A DNA stretch of 64,000 nucleotides from Cymbomonas tetramitiformis (Eukaryota > Chlorophyta > Pyramimonadophyceae > Pyramimonadales > Pyramimonadaceae), in assembly GCA_001247695.2 (NCBI GenBank), contig LGRX02027214.1:62001-126000 (forward strand), written 5' to 3'. The notes under the pieces are model-generated. The model did no database searches. It was not told where the DNA came from and was given only the letters and a program-made list of their open reading frames with translations. Below are positions 41,286-53,338 of this stretch, in pieces. The position numbers were made by a program, and so were the translations under genes. Each line of letters starts with the position of its first letter. The stretch's first letter is position 1.

Positions 41286-44200
41286 AACTCGCAGTGAAGC
41301 AAGCAGCGCCTGCAGGTCTGATGCATGCGCACCTGATGTGAAGCAAGCAGCGCCTGCAGGTCTGATGCATGCGCACTTGATGTGAAGCAAGCAGGTCTGA
41401 TGCATGCGCACTTGATGTGAAGCAAGCTGCGCCTGCGGGTCTGATGCATGCGCACTTGATGTGAAGCACGCAGCGCCTGCGGGTCTGATGCATGCGCACT
41501 TGATGTGAAGTAAGCTGCGCCTGCGGGTCTGATGCATGCGCACTTGATGTGAAGCAAGCTGCGCCTGCGGGTCTGATGTATGCGCACTTGATGTGAAGCA
41601 AGCTGCGCCTGCAGGTCTGTACATGCGCACTTGATGTGAAGTAAGCTGCGCCTGCAGGTCTGATGCATGCGCACTTGATGTGAAGCAAGCAGGTCTGATG
41701 TATGCGCACTTGATGTGAAGCAAGCTGCGCCTGCAGGTCTGATGCATGCGCACTTGATGTGAAGCAAGCTGCGCCTGCGGGTCTGATGCATGCGCACTTG
41801 ATGTGAAGCAAGCTGCGCCTGCAGGTCTGATGTATGCGCACTTGATGTGAAGCAAGCTGCGCCTGCAGGTCTGATGCATGCGCACTTGATGTGAAGCAAG
41901 CTGCGCCTGCGGGTCTGATGCATGCGCACTTGATGTGAAGCAAGCTGCGCCTGCGGGTCTGATGCATGCGCACCTGATGTGAAGCTAGCAGCGCCTGCAG
42001 GTCTGATGCATGCGCACTTGATGTGAAGCAAGCAGCGCCTGCAGGTCTGATGCATGCGCACTTGATGTGAAGCAAGCTGCGCCTGCGGGTCTGATGCATG
42101 CGCACTTGATGTGAAGCAAGCTGCGCCTGCAGGTCTGATGCATGCGCACTTGATGTGAAGCAAGCTGCGCCTGCGGGTCTGATGCATGCGCACTTGATGT
42201 GAAGCAAGCTGCGCCTGCAGGTCTGATGCATGCGCACTTGATGTGAAGCAAGCTGCGCCTGCGGGTCTGATGCATGCGCACTTGATGTGAAGCAAGCTGC
42301 GCCTGCGGGTCTGATGTATGCGCACTTGATGTGAAGCAAGCAGCGCCTGCAGGTCTGATGCATGCGCACTTGATGTGAAGCAAGCTGCGCCTGCGGGTGA
42401 TGCATGCGCACTTGATGTGAAGCAAGCATGCGCCTGCAAGGGTCTGATGCATGCGCACTTGATGTGAAGCAAGCTGCGCCTGCGGGTCTGATGCATGCGC
42501 ACTTGATGTGAAGCAAGCTGCGCCTGCAGGTCTGATGCATGCGCACTTGATGTGAAGCAAGCAGCGCCTGCGGGTCTGATGCATGCGCACTTGATGTGAA
42601 GCAAGCTGCGCCTGCGGGTCTGATGCATGCGCACCTGATGTGAAGCTAGCAGCGCCTGCAGGTCTGATGCATGCGCACTTGATGTGAAGCAAGCAGCGCC
42701 TGCAGGTCTGATGCATGCGCACTTGATGTGAAGCAAGCTGCGCCTGCGGGTCTGATGCATGCGCACTTGATGAGAATCAAGCTGTGCCTGCAGGTCTGAT
42801 GCATGCGCACTTGATGTGAAGCAAGCTGCGCCTGCGGGTCTGATGCATGCGCACTTGATGTGAAGCAAGCTGCGCCTGCAGGTCTGATGTATGCGCACTT
42901 GATTTGAAGCAAGCAGCGCCTGCAGGTCTGATGTATGCGCACTTGATGTGAAGCAAGCAGGTCTGATGTATGCGCACTTGATGTGAAGCAAGCTGCGCCT
43001 GCGGGTCTGATGCATGCGCACTTGATGTGAAGCAAGCTGCGCCTGCGGGTCTGATGCATGCGCACTTGATGTGAAGCACGCAGCGCCTGCGGATCTGATG
43101 CATGCGCACTTGATGTGAAGCAAGCAGGTCTGATGCATGCGCACTTGATGTGAAGCAAGCTGCGCCTGCGGGTCTGATGCATGCGCACTTGATGTGAAGC
43201 AAGCAGCGCCTGCGGGTCTGATGCATGCGCACTTGATGTGAAGCAAGCTGCCTGCGGGTCTGCGCGTGTGCATGATGCATGCGCACTTGATGTGAAGCAA
43301 GCAGCGCCTGCAGGTCTGATGCATGCGCACTTGATGTGAAGCAAGCAGCGCCTGCGGGTCTGATGCATGCGCACTTGATGTGAAGCAAGCTGCGCCTGCG
43401 GGTCTGATGCATGCGCACCTGATGTGAAGCTAGCAGCGCCTGCAGGTCTGATGCATGCGCACTTGATGTGAAGCAAGCAGCGCCTGCGGGTCTGATGTAT
43501 GCGCACTTGATGTGAAGCAAGCAGCGCCTGCAGGTCTGATGCATGCGCACTTGATGTGAAGCAAGCAGGTCTGATGCATGCGCACTTGATGTGAAGCACG
43601 CAGCGCCTGCAGGTCTGATGCATGCGCACTTGATGTGAAGCAAGCTGCGCCTGCAGGTCTGATGCATGCGCACTTGATGTGAAGCAAGCTGCGCCTGCGG
43701 GTCTGATGCATGCGCACTTGATGTGAAGCAAACTGCGCCTGCAGGTCTGATGCATGCGCACTTGATGTGAAGCAAGCTGCGCCTGCAGGTCTGATGCATG
43801 CGCACTTGATGTGAAGCTAGCAGCGCCTGCAGGTCTAATGCATGCGCACTTGATGTGAAGCAAGCTGCGCCTGCGGGTCTGATGCATGCGCACTTGATGT
43901 GAAGCAAGCTGCGCCTGCAGGTCTAATGCATGCGCACTTGATGTGAAGCAAGCTGCGCCTGCGGGTCTGATGCATGCGCACTTGATGTGAAGCAAGCTGC
44001 GCCTGCAGGTCTAATGCATGCGCACTTGATGTGAAGCAAGCTGCGCCTGCGGGTCTGATGCATGCGCACTTGATGTGAAGCAAGCAGCGCCTGCAGGTCT
44101 GATGCATGCGCACTTGATGTGAAGCAAGCTGCGCCTGCAGGTCTGATGCATGCGCACTTGATGTGAAGCAAGCTGCGCCTGCAGGTCTGATGCATGCGCA

Positions 44201-46855
44201 CTTGATGTGAAGCAAGCTGCGCCTGCGGGTCTGATGCATGCGCACTTGATGTGAAGCAAGCTGCGCCTGCAGGTCTAATGCATGCGCACTTGATGTGAAG
44301 CAAGCTGCGCCTGCGGGTCTGATGCATGCGCACTTGATGTGAAGCAAGCGCCTGCAGGTCTGATGCATGCGCACTTGATGTGAAGCAAGCTGCGCCTGCA
44401 GGTCTGATGTATGCGCACTTGATGTGAAGCAAGCTGCGCCTACGGGTCTGATGCATGCGCACTTGATGTGAAGCAAGCTGCGCCTGCGGGTCTGATGCAT
44501 GCGCACTTGATGTGAAGCAAGCTGCGACTGCAGGTCTGATGCATGCGCACTTGATGTGAAGCAAGCTGCGCCTGCGGGTCTGATGCATGCGCACTTGATG
44601 TGAAGCAAGCTGCGCCTGCAGGTCTAATGCATGCGCACTTGATGTGAAGCAAGCTGCGCCTTGCGGGTCTGATGCATGCGCACTTGATGTGAAGCAAGCT
44701 GCGCCTGCGGGTCTGATGCATGCGCACTTGATGTGAAGCAAGCTGCGACTGCAGGTCTGATGCATGCGCACTTGATGTGAAGCAAGCTGCGCCTGCGGGT
44801 CTGATGTATGCGCACTTGATGTGAAGCAAGCTGCGCCTGCGGGTCTGATGCATGCGCACTTGATGTGAAGCAAGCAGCGCCTGCGGGTCTGATGTATGCG
44901 CACTTGATGTGAAGCAAGCTGCGCCTGCAGGTCTGATGTATGCGCACTTGATGTGAAGCAAGCTGCGCCTGCGAGTCTGATGTATGCGCACTTGATGTGA
45001 AGCAAGCTGCGCCTGCAGGTCTGATGCATGCGCACTTGATGTGAAGCAAGCTGCGCTTGCGGGTCTGATGCATGCGCACTTGATGTGCAGCAAGCTGCGC
45101 CTGCAAATCTGATGCATGCGCACTTGATGTGCAGCAAGCAGCGCCTGCAGGTCTGATGTATGCGCACTTGATGTGAAGCAAGCTGCGCCTGCGGGTCTGA
45201 TGCATGCGCACTTGATGTGAAGCAAGCAGCGCCTGCAGGTCTGATGCATGCGCACTTGATGTGAAGCAAGCAGGTCTGATGCATGCGCACTTGATGTGAA
45301 GCAAGCTGCGCCTGCGGGTCTGATGCATGCGCACTTGATGTGAAGCACGCAGCGCCTGCGGGTCTGATGCATGCGCACTTGATGTGAAGTAAGCTGCGCC
45401 TGCGGGTCTGATGCATGCGCACTTGATGTGAAGCAAGCAGGTCTGATGTATGCGCACTTGATGTGCAGCAAGCAGCGCCTGCAGGTCTGATGCATGCGCA
45501 CTTGATGTGAAGCAAGCCGCGCCTGCAGGTCTGATGTCTGCGCACTTGATGTGAAGCAAGCTGCGCCTGCAGGTCTGATGCATGCGCACTTGATGTGCAG
45601 CAAGCAGCGCCTGCAGGTCTGATGCATGCGCACTTGATGTGAAGCAAGCAGGTCTGATGCATGCGCACTTGATGTGAAGCAAGCAGCGCCTGCAGGTCTG
45701 ATGTATGCGCACTTGATGTGAAGCAAGCTGCGCCTGCAGGTCTGATGCATGCGCACTTGATGTGAAGCAAGCAGCGCCTGCAAGTTTGATGCATGCGCAC
45801 TTGATGTGAAGCAAGCAGCGCCTGCAGGTCTGATGCATGCGCACTTGATGTGAAGCAAGCAGCGCCTGCAAGTTTGATGCATGCGCACTTGATGTGAAGC
45901 AAGCTGCGCCTGCAGGTCTGATGCATGCGCACTTGATGTGAAGCAAGCTGCGCCTGCGGGTCTGATGCATGCGCACTTGATGTGAAGCAAGCTGCGCCTG
46001 CGGGTCTGATGCATGCGCACTTGATGTGAAGCAAGCTGCGCCTGCAGGTCTGATGCATGCGCACTTGATGTGAAGCAAGCTGCGCCTGCAGGTCTGATGT
46101 ATGCGCACTTGATGTGAAGCAAGCAGCGCCTGCAGGTCTGATGCATGCGCACTTGATGTGAAGCAAGCTGCGCCTGCAGGTCTGATGCATGCGCACTTGA
46201 TGTGAAGCACGCAGCGCCTGCGGGTCTGATGCATGCGCACTTGATGTGAAGCAAGCTGCGCCTGCGGGACTGATGCATGCGCACTTGATGTGAAGCAAGC
46301 AGCGCCTGCGGGTCTGATGCATGCGCACTTGATGTGAAGCAAGCAGGTCTAATGCATGCGCACTTGATGTGAAGCAAGCTGCGCCTGCGGGTCTGATGCA
46401 TGCGCACTTGATGTGAAGCAAGCTGCGCCTGCAAGTCTGATGCATGCGCACTTGATGTGAAGCAAGCTGCGCCTGCGGGTCTGATGCATGCGCACTTGAT
46501 GTGAAGCGAGCCGCGCCTGCCGGTCTGATGCATGCGCACTTGATGTGAAGCAAGCAGCGCCTGCGGGTCTGATGCATGCGCACTTTATGTGAAGCAAGCT
46601 GCGCCTGCAGGTCTGATGTATGCGCACTTGATGTGAAGCACGCAGCGCCTGCAGGTCTGATGCATGCGCACTTGATGTGAAGCAAGCAGCGCCTGCGGGT
46701 CTGATGCATGCGCACTTGATGTGAAGCAAGCAGCGCCTGCGGGTCTGATGTCTGCGCACTTGATGTGAAGCAAGCCGCGCCTGCAGGTCTGATGTAAGCG
46801 CACTTGATGTGAAGTGAGCAGCGCCTGCGGGTCTGATGTATGCGCACTTGATGTT
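41286..46855. repeat. giant minisatellite, 44-bp unit, about 126 copies
   Basis: Unit GCACTTGATGTGAAGCAAGC plus TGCGCCTGCGGGTCTGATGC ATGC (44 bp), with interspersed 27-bp short forms lacking TGCGCCTGCG and neighbouring bases. Variants alternate CAGG/CGGG and GCATGC/GTATGC. Because 44 is not a multiple of three and the minus strand carries no stop in any phase, all three minus frames stay open for hundreds of codons with a 44-residue period (HQVRMHQTCRRSLLHIKCAC-like). These are unlikely to be proteins: there is no start context, no exon signals, and unit truncations shift the frame freely. Confidence 0.92.
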
Positions 46856-46982
46856 AACATCGGTCATGAGGAAGTGCACCTCAGAACTCGGACTCACAAA
46901 AAGGAGGGTCACCTTAACATCGGCATCCAACGCTTCCTGTTGGCACACCCGTCAGCCTTGTGTCAGCCTTGTGAGTGTACGC

Positions 46983-47557
46983 TGGCGCATTCAACCTCAG
47001 AGCGCCTTGCCCGCAGGTTGGCGCATTTCACCTCAGAGCGCCTTGCCCGCAGGTTGGCGCATTTGACCTCAGAGCGCCTTGCCCGCAGGTTGGCGCATTT
47101 GACCTCAGAGCGCCTTGCCTGCAGGTTGGCGCATTTCACCTCAGAGCGTCTTGCCCGCAGGTTGGCGCATTTCACCTCAGAGCGCCTTGCCCGCAGGTTG
47201 GCGCATTTCACCTCAGAGCGCCTTGCCCGCAGGTTGGCGCATTTGACCTCAGAGCGTCTTGCCCGCAGGTTGGCGCATTTCACCTCAGAGCGGCTTGCCC
47301 GCAGGTTGGCGCATTCAAGAGCGCCTTGCCCGCAGCGCATTCAACCTCAGAGCGCCTTGCCCGCAGGTTGGCGCATTCAACCTCAGAGCGCCTTGCCCGC
47401 AGGTTGGCGCATTTCACCTCAGAGCGTCTTGCCCGCAGGTTGGCGCATTTCACCTCAGAGCGCCTCGCCCGCAGGTTGGCGCATTTGACCTCAGAGCGTC
47501 TTGCCCGCAGGATGGCGCATTCAACCTCAGAGCGCCTTGCCTGCAGGTTGGCGCATT
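46983..47557. repeat. minisatellite, 36-bp unit, about 16 copies
   Basis: GCGCATTTCACCTCAGAGCG plus CCTTGCCCGCAGGTTG. Two copies are partial near 47310-47340. The multiple-of-three unit gives open frames on both strands without coding evidence. Confidence 0.9.
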
Positions 47558-47710
47558 CAATAATCTTCACGATTCACTCGTAGGTGCTCACTTCCGACCG
47601 TTAGCAGCCGCACTTCAACCGGAAGTCGTAGAGCGCACACTTATACAAGCGTGTTCAAAGCTCAATCACCCACTGGGCAAGACGAGTGGCGCGAGGCACG
47701 CTGAATCAAG

Positions 47711-48384
47711 CTAGGCTGAGCAACACTCAACGGGAGGAAAGAAGCATGCCGGAGCAGGACAGGGTGATGACACAATTAGACACACCCATGGAAGTACGGC
47801 CCGTAGACATAAATCACTGCCGAGTAAGTCGTCCAGTAGGCGTGTGTGACGCACTACCACTCGGATGACGTGGAGCGAGCGTGCTCTGGTTCCCCGGGGC
47901 ATGGACATACAGCGAACGGCATGAGGCCCGTCGGCAAAAGCCAGCTTACCGTCATCCCAGTGGAAGTGTGAAGCTTTCAGGAATAGGGCGAGGCCGTGAC
48001 AGGACACCACACGCACACATACGCATCCGAGCTCAGGTGGCTCAGTAAGCCTTAGGGGGTTCCATTCTTCACTAGTGACCTCCGGAGATTCCGGATAAGT
48101 GTCCCGAAGTGTGTGCTGAATCCTTTGATCCCCGGTGAGGGTATATAGCGCAGCTGATCCTTTCTGGTTATGTGATGCCAACGGAGTCGGTCCAAGGATA
48201 AGCCACACACATCCTAGTAAGAAAATACAGTACTCGCACGCACATAAGACCGACCTCCCTGCCTGCCCGTGCCTGTCTGCAGCAAGCAACCCCTCACCGT
48301 CTGCCTTCTGCCTGCGACTTGACAAGACTGAGGAGGCAAACGCCCAGGTATATCCGAAGATGTGTCCGAAGGCGAAGATGTGAC
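47711..48384 (-). other. possible coding exons, unknown gene
   Basis: The minus-strand frame contains non-repetitive, plausibly coding text: SHNQKGSAALYTLTGDQRIQ, then TYPESPEVTSEEWNPLRLTE, and later KASHFHWDDGKLAFADG. Composition resembles the exons of the neighbouring genes more than random sequence. No domain is recognised and splice borders are not clear. Confidence 0.28.
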
Positions 48385-48515
48385 AAGCCCGACGACGCAC
48401 ACGCCCAAGTGTATCCTGCCGCTTGACAAGCCCGACGACGCACACGCCCAAGTGTATCCTGCCGCTTGACAAGCCCGACGACGCACACGCCCAAGTGTAT
48501 CCTGCCGCTTGACAA
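48385..48515. repeat. 43-bp tandem repeat, 3 copies
   Basis: CTTGACAAGCCCGACGACGC followed by ACACGCCCAAGTGTATCCTG and CCG, nearly perfect. Confidence 0.88.
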
Positions 48516-49486
48516 GCCCAACTGTGACGCGCCAAGGCTGTTGACGTTGCAGCGCAAATTTACCTTGACGATCCTAGCAACGCCTTCGCGCAAAGGTGGC
48601 ATGAGTTGCTGCGACTGGCCAGGTCCACCTCGCATCAATTGTGCACGATGAAACAGCTCCCGCTCAAGCAGCTCCGAAACGCACTCCTCATCACCACACA
48701 GGACGTCATACCTGCGATTTCGAAAACGATTTTGGGTCAAGAACGTGGTTATATTCACTTTATGGAGCCAACAAACTCAAGATAGGTCAGAACTTGTAAC
48801 TCAGCACTGGGGCTAGACAACCAGAGAAAACTCACAAAAGGGAGGTGATAGAGCCGTTTGCGTTCCTCCTTGTATCTAAAGGACCGAGCTCGTGTGCAGT
48901 GTGCCGGAAAAGTCCACAATGTAGCAGCCACGTGCAAACGAGTGCGACAGGGTTTCACAGCTTAGCAGGCGTCATGTATTAAGGCATTCATTGACTAAGG
49001 GCTCTCCGACAAGGCAAGCGTACTTTGGACCACTTCAAGTAAGCGCTAACGGGTCAGGGCGTTCAGCTGTTGTATCTTCAACGCGGGCATGCACTTTAAC
49101 AATGGAGATACGGTTGGCAAACACACCTTGTAGACCACGTTCCAGCTGACTTAGGATCTCGTTGGCGATACACTTCAGCGAGGTTTTCACCTTGTGCGAA
49201 ACCCTGCCACAAACATGCCTCTTCACGAAAAGTTTCGACCAAGTGCCTGCACAACTGCGTTGCGCATGCATAGAAACACGATGCGCTTCGAAGCCGGCGA
49301 GGTGCACGAATATAAATCTGTAACGAACGAAGCGTACGACATTCACGGCAATGATCGAGCAGCGACCGACGGCTGGGCCCAGCGAGTTCTAGTGATAAGT
49401 GAAACGCTCGCGCAGATTATTTCAGATCCTCGCTGCCGAGGAGCGCGGAGTTACAAACAAGTCAACTCCCGTTTCAGTTGGCCTAC

Positions 49487-49640
49487 CAGATCAGCGATTG
49501 CGAGCTCTAGAGCTCTTCTATGAAGATCCCTCTCCGCCTCAAAAACAATTCCTCCACAGTCAAGAAGCAAAGCTTCAGGCCAATCTATATTACGGAGGAA
49601 CACCGGCCGAAAGCTGCGTGCTGTGCATGTCGTCGTCCTT
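49487..49640 (-). CDS. HAD-superfamily hydrolase-like exon
   Basis: The minus strand reads NIDWPEALLLDCGGIVFEAE followed by RDLHRRALELAIADL, then a GTAGGC donor at 49486-49481. This matches the N-terminal motif I of CbbY-like HAD hydrolases (LLxDCDGVxxxxE..HRxAF). However, the second aspartate of the DxDG pair, the general acid, is glycine here (GAC TGT GGA GGA). The upstream border is uncertain and downstream exons with HAD motifs II-IV were not found. It is either a diverged, possibly inactive paralogue or a gene fragment. Confidence 0.42.
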
Positions 49641-50524
49641 TGCCAACCTTTACCTCTTTTTGGTGTGCGGATTGTGAGTTTTGGTATTATGGCATTTGGA
49701 CTAAGGGAAACCAGCCAAAATGTGCTTGGCACAATGCTGGTTTGGGTAGGACGACAAGTTGCACTCTTGAACATCCCTAGTGAAGATTGCACTGGTAGGA
49801 CAGAGTCGCGTGTTTGTATAGTTTGTAGTTTGTAGAGGCGTTGGACCACAATTCGAAATGTGTTGCGATTTGCTCTTTCGCTCAGAAGCGGGAGCGTTCT
49901 CTTGCGCTGGTCTGACTATACTTCTCTTGTTGCTCGATCCGGATGTTTATCTCTATGTTATTAGGCTTTAGGGCTCTCGTCTGTCGTGTGTCCTCATGCT
50001 CAAGTCGTGGCTCAAGTCGGAGACTACCGGTGTCCACCCGCACGGTCTCACGTCAGGGTACTGTAGGGGTGCCCAACTAAAGTTGAGCCGTCCAATGTTT
50101 TCAGATCGGAAACATCGGAAGGTCCGAAGAGATTCCTGGGGAGCAACAAAGGAATGTATCGTATTTCGATCTCTGGAATCGTATATGGACTGTCGGATTC
50201 GGAAAATTGCCACTGTTAAAAAATGAACGGACAAGTTTAAGTTGGGCAGCTCTAGGGTACTGCTACTGTAGAGCCCTACTGTGTCACGCTAGTCACAGTC
50301 GAGTGTTCTGAACACCAAATCGAGCAGGATGACATGGACAACAAATGACAGAAATCGCTTGCCTGTGACACAAAAATCGCTCGCGTGTGTCACATCGAAA
50401 ACTGTGTCATAATAAAATTCGCGAACCTGTGTCATAATTCCTCGCCGGAGCGTGTTCAGAACAGTCGAGTGTTGACTGTTGTGTGTTCAGAACGAAAGTT
50501 TGTACAGTAGTTTCCGATCGCAAC

Positions 50525-50623
50525 ATATAGTATGAAGAGGTGCTAATTAGCCCCAATATGACCTGAAGGAGCGTCAGCGACTTCAGGTCATATTGGGGCT
50601 AATTAGCTCCTCTTCATGATATA
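50525..50623. repeat. long hairpin, about 42-bp arms
   Basis: Left arm GAAGAGGTGCTAATTAGCCC then CAATATGACCTGAAG. The right arm is its reverse complement with one mismatch. The loop is GAGCGTCAGCGA. The arms extend outward weakly through ATATAG/ATATAT. Confidence 0.88.
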
Positions 50624-52005
50624 TTTGTGACACATCAGCCCTCGATTAATCGAAGGGATTCTGTGAGAGCCACGTCATGAAATATGCTTTGCAACAATAT
50701 TTCTCGACTCTGCCACGTCATCACAACTCGCGATATATTGCTCAAATATTGCTTACAGTACAAATATTGCTTACAGTAGCGTCATCGGTGTGTCATCAGT
50801 GTCGACTGTCGCTGTCGCTGTCGCTGTCGCTTTCGCTGTCATGTCATGTCATGTCATGTCAATGTCATGACATGTCATCACAGTCTATCCTACCTCAGGC
50901 TGTTTTGTAACCGGCGCGTCAGCGCACGGTGATCTGTACCGTCGCGTCAGCGAACGGCGAAGCGAACGGTGAAGATGTCTACGATGATCGTCTGTCATCA
51001 ACGCAGTCGATCGTCTTTTCAATCGCGAGTCACATTACAAAATACTAGCCAATCGGAAACTCAAATAACAGATTTCCAAGATCGTTCGAGTTTTCAGTCG
51101 TCTGTCATAGTAAAAAAGATACTGCCAATCAATGCCTAGAAAGCTGGATTTCTAAGATCGATGCTTCGAACTTCGAAATTAACCCAAAGGGGAGTTCTGA
51201 TGCAAACTCAAGCTCATTTCTTGTTTGCATCTTCCCGTGCACCTCCTGCTGTGACGCTGCTGCTGTGACCCTGCCTGCTATGAATATCTTTGTGCGTAAT
51301 GTTTCTGCGACTGACGTTAAGTGTGTATGCATCGATATGTGTATACATGACTAAATTTTGCTTACATGCAGGATCAGTGCTCGACCGCATGATGACCTTC
51401 GACTAGTCGACCCCTTTCCGCTTGTGTTCATCTTCGACCGACTCCACGCTCAACGCTCGCCTACGAGATCCTCGCTGCATCATCGCATACCATTTTAGTT
51501 TCATATGCACTTTCGTGTGTGTGCCCCTCATGTCACTGTACGTTTTCAGATGACTTGTGTGTTTTCCCTAATTCCCCGATCCCCCCCGCCATATGCCCCA
51601 TGTGCCATCCGCGTATGTCCCCTTGTGACACACGCGCCCAATGTGTTTGTTGCTCAACTGGTGTGCCGCGTTTTGTATGCACTCGCTTACGTGTGTGTAT
51701 CGCATTCGTTTGGTATCATCTTGTATGTTTTCGTTCCGACGTCTTGTGTGGGATCCGGGGGCTTTGGGTTTTCCTCGCCCATCACCGCGCACCGCGGAGA
51801 TCCCGGCCATGCTTTTGCCGTGTATGTTCTGTTTGCATAATGTATTTGTCTGACACGCATTAGAACATTTTTAGGCAGAGCACAGCACAGCATTTCGCAG
51901 GCGTTGTCGGCTTTGACCTAATTACGGGTCAAAGTCGTCAATGCCACGTGTTCAGGGCTGGGTCACAGGGCATTGGCATTTTCCCAATTTCGGAATATTT
52001 CATTT

Positions 52006-52067
52006 GAATATTGGGGCTGTATGGCCCCAATATTCTGAATATTGGTGCTGATCAGCACCAATATTCA
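52006..52067. repeat. two adjacent hairpins with related stems
   Basis: GAATATTGGGGCTG... folds on itself at 52006-52035, and TGAATATTGGTGCTGATCAG... folds at 52036-52067. The stems differ by a G/T that is matched in the opposite arm. Confidence 0.85.
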
Positions 52068-52348
52068 ATGGATTCTTCCGAACATTGGGAACACGTCAAT
52101 GCACTTGACCAATCCAGTTCTGAACACGTGGCCGCCTTACTTCCACATCAGCATTTCATCATTAATATAGCTCAGAATTGCTGCCTGCGTGGCACGTTTT
52201 CATTGGTTCAAACCCGATGTGTCATAAATATACAGTCGAGTGTTGTGATCAGAAAGAGAAATTTCTGTTCTGAACACTGTTCTGAACACTCGAGAGGTGA
52301 CGTCACGTTGACGTGTCCGTCACGATTCCAGCGTGGAAGATGACCCTG

Positions 52349-52379
52349 TTGGATTTAGTGTTCAGAACACTAAATCCAA
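52349..52379. repeat. 31-bp perfect palindromic hairpin
   Basis: Arms TTGGATTTAGTGTT and AACACTAAATCCAA around CAG. Confidence 0.88.
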
Positions 52380-53338
52380 AACTTAGGGGAAACTCTCTAG
52401 TAAAATCGGTAAAATCTAACGATTGTTATTGGTAATTATAGAAATGCATTCTTCCTGGGTAAGATGTTAAAAATCTAACGATGTCACGTCTTCACTCGAC
52501 TGTTAAGTCTCTTGGCTCACAATCGAAGATCGGATGTGGCGTCACGAAGATCCCCTCGATTGCTGACGTAGAATTGCCCCTCCCGGTCCGATCGAAAACG
52601 ACGATTGGAAGATTTTGGAAGCTTTAGTATGGAAACAGGCGCTGTTTCACTGCGTTCTAAGAAAATAAACTCATGATTGTAGGGGGGGGAATGCAACTTC
52701 TTAGTGCGAAAGTCTTATGTCCCGCTTCTCGTTTCAAAGAGAATGTGCCAACTAGGGAAGATTCCCTGAATGCCGTTTACGCGAAGGTCGACCCCCAACC
52801 TCCGCTCAACAACGACCTGTTATTCACTTTGTAGAAACGCCAGTAGTCGCGAATGTCCTACAATCCTGTCCGTGCTTTTACTATTTTTACTCCATATTTC
52901 TGTATGCGGGTTGAATAGGCACTGATTCAAGGGTTCCCACACAGCTTCACGCGTATGGGTTCACTAAACAAGCTCAAGTGGGGTGAATAATAGGCCTGAG
53001 ATACTTCATATTGATTGTGTGACCAGAAACGGAGCTTGAAACAACGGAGTCATGCTCGGTGCCGACACGCTGGTCGAAAGAACACTAGCATCACCGCGAC
53101 AAGCACAGATGGTTCGAAGTCACCATCCCCCACCCTGGTAAGCCTCTTCTTCTTCTTTGTAGAAGCACAACGCCTTGAGTGAACCTTGTGGCTGCTCCAT
53201 CTGGCTAGGATCTCGAAAGACACTATTCAAGTCTAGATCTATCGCTGGACCTGTTTCTATTCACATTGTGTTTCAGATCGCGATGTCCTTAAAAAGTCGT
53301 AGACTCGCGTTGTCAATAAATATTTTTTCACCTCACAG

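Larger units (their letters stand above)
49860..53338. other. intergenic, hairpin- and microsatellite-rich
   Basis: Contains the hairpins listed separately, TGTGTCA(C/T) repeats (50370-50440), a GTCGCT/GTCAT microsatellite (50800-50885), and recurring ACAGTCGAGTGTT motifs at 50296, 50465 and 52229, with inverted forms at 52271 and 52494. That suggests a decayed hairpin-type transposon at about 50.29-52.5 kb. No coding exon is supportable, although the first exon of the gene starting by 53339 may lie here. Confidence 0.4.

Noticed and set aside
41156..46948. Several very long minus-strand ORFs (up to 974 codons) with HQVRMHQ/CACIRPAG repeats
   Set aside because: They are three frames of one 44-bp tandem repeat. 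No start context, splice sites or domains support a protein, so only the repeat is annotated.
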